Source: Manduca sexta (lineage: Eukaryota; Arthropoda; Insecta; Lepidoptera; Sphingidae). Taken from it: 64,000 nt of DNA. Location: assembly GCF_014839805.1 (NCBI RefSeq), contig NC_051140.1, forward strand, positions 12,111,826-12,175,825. The letters are read 5' to 3'. A program made the translations under genes and the position numbers. A model generated the notes under the pieces. It was not told the origin of the DNA, searched no databases, and saw nothing but the letters and a program-made list of their open reading frames with translations. Of this stretch, positions 48,001 to 57,253 are shown one piece after another (positions within the stretch are counted from its first letter, which is position 1; each line of letters starts with the position of its first letter).

Positions 48001-49750
48001 TTGGTTGTCGATGTATGGGCTGGCAGCAAGCATTTGCACCAGCAATAATAATCCAACCTGTAATGTCCATGTATAATTTAAATATTATCAAACAATGGGC
48101 AGCTCAAAGTATTACTTTAAATATCAAATATTTACGACTGAAGTTGTCTTACATTATCTACTTAATCTTGGAACTGTAGGAGCTTCTTTCCTAAAGCAAG
48201 TTTTAGTAATAGTGTGTTGACTGCAGAAGATAAAAGTAGGAATAGCGACTGCCTATCTTGATCCAGTGATTGATTGTTTGGTAATTTTGTCAAGCTTAGC
48301 GTAGTCAGTACTACGCTAAGCTTGACAAAATTACCAAACAGGAAGGTAAACCACGGGACTTCACATTAGACAGAGAAACCTTTGATATTGTGGGAATCTT
48401 TGACATTAAGATTGAATATAAACCCAGACACTTGTGCTTCGAATTCGAATGAGCCCAATAAATCGCGGCGCCAACACATCGTGGAAAGATTCAACTTGCT
48501 CGTGATTACCGCGTCGATACTGTCAAGTAATGTCGGAACTTAATTCTCGCCTTTCCCGTCTTAATGCTGTTGGAGTGAGTTTTTATTCACAATTGAATTT
48601 AATGACAGTGGGATCGGAGTTTTACAAAAAGCAGATAATGTACGGATGATTACGGTTGTATACTCATTTTCGGTATCATAACAAAAAGTATATTATATCC
48701 AATTTGTATGTTGTTTTACATGAATATTATGTTATTTATAATATTCCTTTGCAATCTTTAGTGATATTAGGTACATTCTTGTTTGTGTTGAAAGGTCATG
48801 AAACATAGTAATATTATGCTTGAATTATATTTTAGATTTAAGTCGTTGGATTGTATTTACGAGCAACTTCAACTTCAACTTCTTTTAAAGCAGAAGGTCT
48901 CATGACTCAATTTCTATGTACATATAGAATGTGAATATCTAATAACTTAATCACGTTAGAAGTAACAATAGAAATCTGGCTACAGACCCTTATTATAAAT
49001 AAAATGTTTATTTTGACCGGCGCAATGACCTTGAACTTGTTTCAGAATCTCATCAATTTGATCTTAATTCGTATGACAGGGTACTTACAAGGCCACACTA
49101 GCTATTTCCCGCCAACGCGCATTGCGGTTATTCAACTTCATGTGAACGATAATAAAAATTTTGCTTAGGATATTTGGACTTTTTGCATAATTATCAGTTA
49201 GTCAATTATTTTTAATAACAGACAATAACGGTGTTTTTCATTACTATTTCTAAACACCAAGAAATTTATTGAATTGAAATTTTAAAAATCAAGTAATTGG
49301 AACTAAAATGTATGTGGAATTGTAGGAAATATTATTTCACGACAATAAAATATTCTCAATTTTACAACCTATTTAAATAAATGAAATTAAAATAGTATTA
49401 GTCGAACCATATCAAAAGTCAACATTTTGAGATCGGACAAGTATAAATGGTAAACACGTTAAACTATTGAAATGTACGAAGACACAAACATTGCAGCTTT
49501 GTACCTAGATACTCGTGATGTGAAGGTCGACACTTGCTCATCTAGACCTTACGACTAACGACATTCGTGCTCAAATTAAACATTTAAGCACTAGACGCGG
49601 TTTTTGCAATAACACTAAATAAACCGTTCGAAAACACACGCAGATCGATAAATGAAGTCCTCAACACATCCTTGGCACTACCGAAGTTATATAGACAGGA
49701 ATCACACGAGTTTTAATTTACATTTCTATAATTACCAGAGCGGCCAGCAT
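36025..49750 (-). CDS. Divergent cuticular protein, RR-like (CPR-4), 3 exons with a retrotransposon in intron 2
   Basis: Predicted secreted cuticle-type protein of 106 residues. Minus-strand exons are 49750-49736 (MLAAL), 48057-47936 and 36208-36025 (stop TAA). The splice sites are GTAATT/TACAG and GTGAGT/TTTCAG; introns are phase 0 and phase 2, as in CPR-1 to CPR-3. The signal peptide is about residues 1-17 (MLAALVGLLLLVQMLAA). The start of the RR region is well conserved (SYDNSDGSSRTEHGAI, 46-61). The second half has drifted: the usual Y-x-A-P-D-G becomes RWYNSKGQLY, and the end reads IYKAGKRGYRTII, without the usual acidic residue and P-x-P. Intron 2 is about 11.7 kb and holds a whole copia element in the same orientation plus possible nested exons. 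The exon 2 to exon 3 join is supported by phase, splice sites and homology, not by transcripts. Confidence 0.8.
36992..37168 (-). repeat. 3' LTR of the copia element
   Basis: 177 bp, identical to the LTR at 41281-41457. In the sense direction it carries AATAAA (37066-37061). Confidence 0.93.
37215..37897 (-). pseudogene. copia RNase H, C-terminal end of pol
   Basis: Two fragments. The first (37897-37598) has YQNLIGCLMYLAVNTRPDI and AKRILQYLKGT. The second (37526-37215) has ASATKEACYLRR, SDSQSAINL, SRTKHIDTRFHFIRE and MPADVLTKAL, the usual copia C-terminus. A frameshift separates them. Confidence 0.88.
37878..38900 (-). pseudogene. copia reverse transcriptase with linker, in several frames
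   Basis: The linker (38900-38496) has YPSRDRKPTNFY and HKWQHAMVDEYSSL, typical just before copia RT. The RT follows in a new frame (38472-38221) with DVDTAFLNGDLEEEVFMEQP and SLYGLKQAPRAWN. The catalytic motif reads FVDD (38147-38136) instead of the usual YVDD. It is followed by YFSLKDLGILKCYLGL in the 38111-37878 fragment. At least three frame changes are visible. Confidence 0.88.
39067..39700 (-). pseudogene. copia integrase core
   Basis: The 199-codon ORF at 39067-39666 holds the second catalytic Asp in RTDGGKEF and the Glu in QQVGVAERTHRS, followed by KVFGCRALVHIP. The first Asp (IVDDYT) lies just upstream, out of frame, so a frameshift splits the D,D-E triad. The fragment ends with a stop after DATFLKI. 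Confidence 0.88.
39755..40762 (-). pseudogene. copia gag C-terminus, zinc knuckle, protease and pre-integrase domain
   Basis: A 335-codon open stretch. It shows the CCHC knuckle CYECKTPGHKRPDC, the aspartic protease motif YVDSGCTRHM, and the GAG-pre-integrase zinc-binding signature (HKRLGH ... CIACVEGK). The frame is lost just before the integrase core, at about 39755. Confidence 0.9.
40806..41177 (-). pseudogene. copia gag, N-terminal part (frameshifted)
   Basis: The frame begins MSHESGDVSS at 41177 and contains the copia-type Gag segment DGYPTWKFKMRNYLMHEDLW, typical of the UBN2-like capsid region. It runs through CLSVEGAAITHIRCAKTASE, then meets a frameshift near 40840 and a stop. Homologous coding continues in other frames to the next fragment, implying at least two indels close together. 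Confidence 0.85.
41281..41457 (-). repeat. 5' LTR of the copia element
   Basis: 177 bp. It reads TGTTGGAGATTG to ATATTTACAACA on the minus strand, followed by CGTTATCAGCACG, the expected position of the primer-binding site. It is identical to the other LTR base for base as far as I can see. Confidence 0.93.
41463..43666. other. Part of CPR-4 intron 2
   Basis: AT-rich DNA between the copia element and the nested candidate exons. No supported feature. Confidence 0.5.
43667..43674 (-). terminator. Polyadenylation signal for the nested candidate gene
   Basis: The minus strand has TTAATAAA about 65 bases beyond the TAA of exon C. This supports a 3' end inside the CPR-4 intron. Confidence 0.4.
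43738..45537 (-). CDS. Candidate gene nested in CPR-4 intron 2: three phase-compatible exons, 5' end missing
   Basis: I do not recognise this protein. The minus strand has exon A 45537-45426 (RYVRLKFLSMCGPVWDIDF onward), exon B 44127-44067 (containing NDPSNYLRIDL) and exon C 43876-43738 (ending KTCRIKCITDCNLRFCRY, stop TAA). Donors are G|GTGAAT and GA|GTAAAA; acceptors B and C have good pyrimidine tracts ending in TAG. Both junction phases (1, then 2) fit without adjustment and give 103 residues. The last exon has a Thr run, an acidic stretch and four cysteines spaced C-x3-C-x3-C-x4-C. An AATAAA follows about 65 bases after the stop. An in-frame TAG sits exactly at the acceptor of exon A, so either an upstream exon is missing or translation starts at the internal Met. 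It could be a real small gene or a chance assembly. Exon C is the most convincing part. Confidence 0.4.
45538..47935. other. Part of CPR-4 intron 2, upstream of the nested candidate exons
   Basis: No first exon for the nested candidate gene could be supported here. A strong acceptor-like TTTTTTATTTCAG on the plus strand near 46040 is followed by only 16 open codons. Confidence 0.4.
48275..48340. repeat. Perfect inverted repeat, 31-bp arms, 4-nt loop
   Basis: Arms 48275-48305 and 48310-48340 are exact reverse complements with loop CAGT. The centre reads gcgtagt-cagt-actacgc. It lies in intron 1 of CPR-4. Confidence 0.9.
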
Positions 49751-49836
49751 GTTGAACTTCGCGGGTGACAAAAGAAACTCGTGACTTCCTGGACAAGCTG
49801 TAGTCCGAATGTGCTAACGGTTTCGCAAGATCTCTC

Positions 49837-49850
49837 CTTATATATAAAGA
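49837..49850 (-). promoter_or_regulatory. TATA box of CPR-4
   Basis: The minus strand reads CTTTATATATAAGG, about 90 bases upstream of the CPR-4 ATG. The position resembles the TATA boxes of the sibling CPR genes. Confidence 0.65.
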
Positions 49851-51973
49851 GTGGGCTATGTGTGCGCCAGGCGCGTACAACCGTACGCTCAGCTCTGCCA
49901 CTGAAACTGAGCTAATTCTAGCTGACCATCAACATTACGTATGAATGGGTAAAGGATTTACTGACTACGTCACACACCGTCGCATAACAAGGTGACATCC
50001 TAACACGTTCCATTTAGAGACAAACAAATAATAGGTTTCTAAATGGTTCCGTAAACTAATTGTTAGTACCTAAGTTAAATAAAAACGGTCATTCGTTTGT
50101 TATCATGGCTGAAGTTGTTTACTGTATAGCTCGTTATGTCCTAATTGTTTGTAAAGATATATTTAATGGTTTTGCGTATGTTTTAATTCACTGGATGGAT
50201 ATAAGTAAAGGCGGATTAGGTTGACCTATTGGCACAAGTAGTAGTGGTAGGTCCACGCCACTCACTGGAAAATAGCATCTGTGCGAAACAAGCGAAAGTA
50301 GGGCCAGGTCGTGGGTCAACGCCCTTGCTATGTAAAGCGTATGTTAATTATCATATATACTAATAAATCATAAGTCACCAGAATTACCAATATAAGAAAA
50401 CAAATTTATTAGATCGATCTTTCATATTGACCTAACGCGCCTTCCCACATTATTATTGATGTGCAAACGGTGATTTCAACTTTTATAACATGTCAACTCA
50501 GTTTTAGATTTAAAATGATTATGAGTATGTGACCAGACTACGCGGTTGCAAAGTACGTTAATCATTCTGGTTAAAAATTCATTACATGTTAGGTTAATTC
50601 CGCCGTAGTGTCTATTTTTGTCGCTATGCACTGTGTTCTGCTTTGAAGGATATTACAACCAGCGTACTAGGATCCATGATTAGATCTAATATTGCATGGT
50701 GACGAACGCAGAAGAATTCCACGCAGTGCTTTGTAATTTGGTTTTGGATAGGGTTGCTACTCTTTATGCCCTGTGGTTCGGGGGCATCTAGAGAATTCCG
50801 CCACGGCATCTCTTGCCTGTCGTAAGAGACGGCTAATGCATTTATTTTAAAATTACAAAGACCCGTTTTTGCCCGCGAAAAAAAAGAAGGTTTGCTACTG
50901 TTTAATATCGGTCATGTCACTAGCAATTAGGCAAGCAGCTCGCTCCCCTTTTTATTCAGTTGTATCAAAGTATAATTATTAGTAAATCACATAATGTTTT
51001 GAAATTGTAAACGCGCGTCCATGATGACTCACCTTGAACCGTCATACACGCATGTTAACCTATCACGCAGGATACCGATTACCAGTATCGGTTCAAACTA
51101 CAATTTTACCCGTAAACGTTATAAATCAATTTATCAACCTTATATCTTTGGATCGATTCAGTAATTAGAAATATCTAACTATTATATATGACCTAATTAA
51201 TATCTCACATTTTTTATAGGAATTCACTGAACATAATGTACTAAAAGTGGATGATTTATATGGGTTCTGTTTATAGGAGACTGAAACCGAATCGTACATA
51301 TTGGTATCTATTTCTTCTTTGTTTACATATCCATAAACACAATTAGATTTGAAAGACTTTGACGATTTATTCCCATACGTTTTGTCTCCCATTATGTCCC
51401 AACGCATAGGAAGAATCTAGACGAGCAAATTTTCAGTTACCAAGGCTATAAGTAATATTAAATAAATTAACTTTCAATACTATGGTAATCTTATATTTTC
51501 AGTGGCCATGACGGCATAGGTTTATTATCTAATGAGAAAGTCAAACATACAGTCATCGTACGATCCAGGATGTTGATCCTTTCTATATAAGGTTGCTTTT
51601 CACTAACATGCTTGCTTTTGCTATTAAGCAGCTAAGTAAAGAAATAAAAAAGTACATTGCAAACATGTAGTTTCCGATTACTAATACCGTCGATGTTTTT
51701 AGTTAATACGTAGTGATTTGTCCCTTATTAACAGAGCTATTAAGGTCTAGTGATGTGATATTTTTTTATGAGGGCACGGCTAAATGCCATCCCACTGCAT
51801 CTGCTGGTAAGGGGCTTGGGGTTTAGTTAGAGTGTTGATTGAAGAGATTATTGTTTGTTTTTTTATGACATCACTAAGTGTATACTCGTGGCTTCGAGTG
51901 ATAATCTTCTTCGTTGCAAGTCCTTTAAATACTGTAGTGATGCATACCGCCCGTACGATGCCTTTCATCTTCT
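49851..51973. other. Upstream of CPR-4, intergenic
   Basis: It holds the repeat fragment at 50620. An 80-codon minus-strand ORF at 51165-51407 (MRWDIMGDKTYGNKSSKSFK onward) has coding-like composition but no recognised domain or promoter. Confidence 0.4.
50620..50840. repeat. Probable retroelement fragment
   Basis: The segment with cttgcctgtcgtaagagacg resembles a non-LTR element fragment. It is GC-richer than its flanks and without an intact frame. Confidence 0.3.
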
Positions 51974-52094
51974 TCTATATACTTATAATAAATCTGTAGA
52001 GAGGTCAATTCTGTACATGAAATATATTTCAAAAATAACTATCAGGGGGTGATTAGGGATCGATACTGATGCCAAAAATGCAATTAGTAAAATT

Positions 52095-52131
<37 letters not shown>

Positions 52132-53071
52132 ATAACCGTTATAGAAACAAAAACTACTCGACGAATTTTAACGAAACTTGGTACAATTATTTTTCATACT
52201 CCTGTGCTGGTTATAGTATACTTTTCATCACGCTACAATTAATAGGAGCAGAGCAGTGAAGGGAAATGTTGGGAAAACGGGAGAAGTTACTCCATTTTTT
52301 AAGCTTCCGTCGCGTGTGCAACCTTAATGGTTAAAGCTACATAGAAATCATGTATGACGGAAATGTTCTCCTTAAAATTATGTAAAAATATCCCACGACA
52401 GCATATGTCTATCTTTTATGGTTGACTCACAATGACACGTGTAACTCCCGATAGCTTAGCAGTTCGAAGCTTTCTCATTATATTTGTTTACTAATCTTAG
52501 GAACTATCGGTCCAAACTGAAAAATTCTTTTTGCGTTGGATAGCCCTTTATTTGTGGATTGCTATAGGCTATATATCATCACGCTATACCCAATAGGAGC
52601 GGAGCAGCAATGGCTAATCTCTGGAACTACCGGTCCAAACTGAAAAAATCTTTTTGCGTTGGATAGCCCTTTGTTCGTGGAGTGCTCTAAGTTATATATC
52701 ATCACGCTATGACCAATAGGAGCGGAGCAGTAATGAAACATGTTACAAATACGGGGACAATTTATTCGTTTTGAAAGCTTCCGTTGCGTGCGCTGCGTAA
52801 ACGGTTAAAGTTATGCAACAATGATGTATGTCGGGATTATTCCTCTTAAAAAGTTCTAAAAAAATATTATAAAACAAAAGTCCCCCGCTGCATCCGTTTG
52901 CCTGAACGTCTTAAACTCAAAAACTACCCAACGTATTAAGATAAAATTTGGTATGGAGAATGTTTGAAACCCTGGGAAGAACATAGGCTCCCGGGAAACT
53001 ACTACTTTTATAATGGAAAACTTTAGCCTGAAAAACTTTATAACGCGGGCGGAGCCGCGAGCAAAAGCTAG
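51974..53071 (+). mobile_element. Helitron-like non-autonomous element, related to 14332-15465 in its 3' part
   Basis: It ends in the same hairpin (53044-53059), 8-base spacer and CTAG, followed by T. The last several hundred bases match the 14-kb element in inverse orientation, but with only about two clear 123-bp units. The 5' part is different: it begins near TCTATATACTTATAATAAATC and contains a (TCTG)n tract at about 52098-52132. The exact 5' end is uncertain. Confidence 0.65.
52098..52132. repeat. (TCTG)n microsatellite within the Helitron-like element
   Basis: About eight uninterrupted GTCT units near the 5' end of the 51974-53071 element. This is a common internal feature of lepidopteran Helitrons. 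Confidence 0.9.
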
Positions 53072-53104
53072 TGTTATTATAAAATTTTATTATTTTCCAC
53101 GGGA

Positions 53105-53220
53105 TTACATTACCGGGATAAAAAGTAGCCTATGTGTTAATCAAGGATAATATGCTTTATTCATGTGTCAAATTTTATCGAAATTAGTTCAGCTGTTTCT
53201 GCGTTAACTTCTAATAAGAT
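53105..53220 (+). repeat. LINE-tail-like repeat, copy 4
   Basis: accgggataaaaagtagcct and cagctgtttctgcgttaact mark the family. It follows the Helitron-like element by about 35 bases. Confidence 0.55.
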
Positions 53221-56200
53221 GGGAAATAGATTTGTGTTTAAACTTGTCGCTTGGGTAAATACTGGCGTGGCGAAATACGGTGTTTAGGTACAAGTTTTTA
53301 CTAAAACACCGCATTTGAACCCAACGGGTTACCCATATAATATACATATCATCAGTAACGATCTTCATAATTATTATGTGATACCGCCTTTAATATTAAG
53401 GAAAGAGGTCCTTAGATGAAGAAATTGATGCTTTACTAGATAATATTTCTACATTTCTTAGTTTCACGATTTTTATTTACTTCGTTATATTTTTGATTAT
53501 TTATATGTGACTCAGTTTTAGTTATAACTGTATTTTATTTTATCAGAAAGGACAATGCCCAAAACCAGACTATGTTTGCGTCAGTCATGCGTCTTAACCA
53601 AATATTCACGAAAAATCATCATTTAAATTTTTACTTCATTTGTATTTATTTCAGTCATAAGCGAATGGGGGTTTAAAAGATATGAAAAAAAAGTTGTTTA
53701 ATTGTTGCAAATGAAACACCGGATAATGTAGTGCCAATATGGCGAATTGATACCAATTCATAACACATTCCCTTTTTAAATGGAATAAAAAAGTAAATAT
53801 TATGTACAATAAATGTGCCCGTACTTGAATCTACAATATATGTATTAAATATATTATTCATCTCAAATATATTGTTATAAAACAAATAGCGACTTGTACT
53901 TGCATTGACAGAAATACAATAGTCGGCTAAAACATGTCTGGACTTTATTTTTAATTAATGAATGTATGGGTACAGATTTTTATTACACTGGCAACTGAAA
54001 TTAATGACATTTTGACACTTCAGATTTGTTTGAATGTTAAATCATTAAAATATTTTAATATATTTTATCTTACTAAAGATCGGAGTGTTTTTCTTATGTA
54101 TTTTAATGTTGAGTTGAAAAATCCTCTTTTAAAAAACAACGTGTATAGTGTGCGTTTCGAACTTTGAGAGGGAAGGCTTTTAGTAAGCAATACAATGTCG
54201 TCTAGAGCCTAGACCCAGGACTGTTAATCGAGACGGCATATCCCGGCGGTGTATTGACTGCACCTTTGCAGCGGCACAGCAAAGACAAGTATATTCCTTG
54301 GACGAGCTGTCCAGTTTCTAAGTTATGTAGATTATTATTAACATATCCACAATGTGGGAAATATTTTGCTAAAGTTAAATAAACAGTTTAACAATAATAA
54401 TAATCTGAACATGTTTACTCAACTTCTACGTTATATTTTAGGTTTCAAGGCTGGAATGAGTTTGTGCTGCCTGCTGGAGATCAGCTAATAGAATGGTTCA
54501 CAGACAACAACACGACATGACCCGACCAGCGCTGCAAGAAGACATTCACTCACTTCAGGACTATATATAAACGTGCTGCAGCTATATCTAATTCTTCTTT
54601 TTATTTTGGGATGCCAAGAATATATACCTCTATTAAAAATATACATCTGTATAAAAATATGCATCAGATTTCCTATTTCTGGTTTTATTTTTCTTTCCCT
54701 ATGATAATTAACTATTAGCCTAATAAGGCTGTGAAGTGAGTTCCTGGGTTCGATTTCCAGGCCAAGCAACATTTTATCTCGGTATTTTTAACATGAGTTG
54801 CCTGGGATCGGAATCCTCCAAATAGGGTTGGCGTCAAGCATAAGGCCGGCCATAAAAACTAAGTTGGATCTATTCTACAATATGTGTTGACGCCATATTG
54901 GAGTGATTAATGGTAGGTGGAAATAAAGATTAGGTAATCCATGTAATAGAATAAGTCGTAAGTCAGAAAAACATATACACAAAAGGTCAGGTAACATATG
55001 TATGCTCCGTCAAAAAAACTAATATTCCGCCATACTATGTCAGAAGTTTTATTGGAGTTCCGTCTTATCAGATATTTTAGTACCTATCAGTTGCTTATGA
55101 GGGCGATTAAAGCTAGGTGAAAAGACCGTCCACCAATCGCTTATAGCAATAACCAGTAGGTACTGCAATATTGAACTTAATCAAGCACATAGGTAGTTTC
55201 TACCTTACATTATTGCAGTCCATACTTAACCTCAAAATAACCGCGCTATAAAAATTCTGAATACTCCGAACTCCCATCGAATATCCAATTGTTTTCAATT
55301 TGTATAAAAATTAGGATATATTCCCCATAGCTTTGTGAAGGTTTTGTACAGACGCAAGCGTAGCCCAACTCTCATACAAAAATGGGCATTCTCCTTTACT
55401 TTATCGAGCATGGAGATAAATTATGTCCTACTTAGTGGTTTACGGAAGATTTTACAGCTGTGTGGGAGCAATATAATATTGTAACCATTGAATTGAATTT
55501 ATGAGACATCATATTATCTCCCTTAACTTCGCCCGCAACGTAATAAGTTAACTTTTTATCATACTTTCGTATTAACGCATTTAAAGATAGTGTATCTTGT
55601 GTGTTGGAAGTTTAGGCAATATTATTTTATTATGTGAAATTGATAATGGTTTATTTAAAAAATAATTATTATTACCAATTGCCTGAACCTCATTTTTAAT
55701 AAACCATGTCTGCTAGGTCGCAGTTATATGAGCGATTCGAAATTTCGTGCGTCCACTGAAGGACGAAGTGTCTGTTTATTTTATTGGTTTGAGTGCAATA
55801 TTATTACAATAAATACTGATGTTACATTAAGGTGTGTTCCTAATTATACGGGACATAAAATATTTTAACTAAAATCGGTAAGGAAACGTCTCTTGGTGAC
55901 GTGGCGTCTATGGCTGTCACAATTGACTCGATTTTTTGCAAGTATCTTGTTTTTTTTGCTATAATAGAGGATATTTAATATTGTAGAGCATAAAATTATG
56001 TGAACATTTGGTCTTAGCAATACGGTAGAGCGTCAATTACCCGAACAACCGCTTAACCGAACAGCTAGTTCTCACTTTTACATGCTAGATACTGCCTTGC
56101 ATTCAAGCTAAGGTAAAATCCACCACGATTAAAATATATCTGTCCTGAAAAAAATAGTCGCGCGTAATAGGGTAGATTCGCTTCAACAGACCAAAATGAT

Positions 56201-57046
56201 GGAAATTTTTAACGTTAATTTTACATGCATCCTATACGTAAAATATCGATTAAAGAACATGTTTATTTCCTTAAGCTATCTGCACTTTATCATCTACTTA
56301 CAACGACTACTACTTATACGACATTCATATTATAGATGTATGCTTTATATTGGTATATTGGTACATACATAAAAGTATACAGATTGATTATCAGAATAAA
56401 CCGGTTTTCTAAACACCCATGCTCCCCAATTAAATCGGATGATAGACGTTCAACTGTATTCTATATACCGGACCATTGTTATGATAGCACGTAGAGAGAG
56501 ATTTTTATTCAGAGATTTAAAAGTAGACAGAGCCACGAGCAAAATCTAGTCTTATCTCCTTTTATATTACTAATATTATACTCAGTATTGTAAGGAAATG
56601 TTGTATCAAACATAGATGAAAGGTGAGCGCCCTAAGGCATAACTTAGGGTAATATGCTTGTTATTATTCTGAGGGATGATACCTTAGAAAAATATGATAC
56701 CTCATAGAGGCATGTCGCCTAAAGCGAGATAGCGGTATGTACCCACTCTTGCTCATAATATCAACAATCTATAAAATTTTTGATGCTTGATATACAAGTA
56801 TTATGATTTTCCTGTTGCGTATGAAATTATGTACACAACCAAACTTATTATTATAGAAAAAACATCACTTTATTGAAGATTATAGATACATTGTATATAA
56901 TTTTAAATACGATATTCAATCATTTAAAATGCGTAACTCATACTTGGCTACAAATTACGATTGGCTGTTTTAGACTTCAAAGTTGACATTATAATAGTCG
57001 AAGAAGGTATTTTGTAACTCACCGCTTACTTTATATATATATATAT
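53221..57046. other. Intergenic DNA
   Basis: It contains the possible SINE at 54718. An exon-like piece after a good acceptor at 54443 (FQGWNEFVLPAGDQL onward, 25 codons to TGA) has no partner. A palindromic TATATATA is at about 54560. A Helitron-end-like fragment (gagccacgagcaaaatctag) is near 56530. I see nothing else. Confidence 0.4.
54718..54960 (+). mobile_element. Possible second SINE family, tRNA-like head
   Basis: CCTGGGTTCGATTTCCAGG (about 54743-54761) is a B-box with its flanking T-arm. It is followed by a body (ttatctcggtatttttaaca, ttgcctggga) unlike the 9-kb SINE. No complete tRNA cloverleaf can be drawn, so a SINE is more likely than a tRNA gene. Confidence 0.45.
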
Positions 57047-57253
57047 TGTAAAACGCTCTTTTTACAGTAAACATTATATTAGCAAAATAATTACAGAATA
57101 CAATTTTAAACATTCTTTTGACAACGTCCAGCCAGAGAGAATAATAATAGAATAGTCGCCGCGTCACATATCTTCTCTTCTGCCAGCCTGCCCGCGCAGC
57201 CGAATACTTCCGGAAACGCCCGATGTCATCGGCTAGGATAGCGGCGCGTAACA
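57047..57253. repeat. Left LTR of the 4.95-kb element
   Basis: 207 bp with a GC-rich half (gccgcgtcac ... gcggcgcg) that stands out from the AT-rich surroundings. The minus-strand reading frame through it is an incidental translation. Confidence 0.75.

Noticed and set aside
49088..49132. A possible first exon (MKLNNRNARW onward, donor GTAAGT) for the nested candidate gene
   Set aside because: The phase fits exon C, but it would have to skip exons A and B and interleave with CPR-4 exon 2 on the same strand, and the peptide is not a clean signal peptide.
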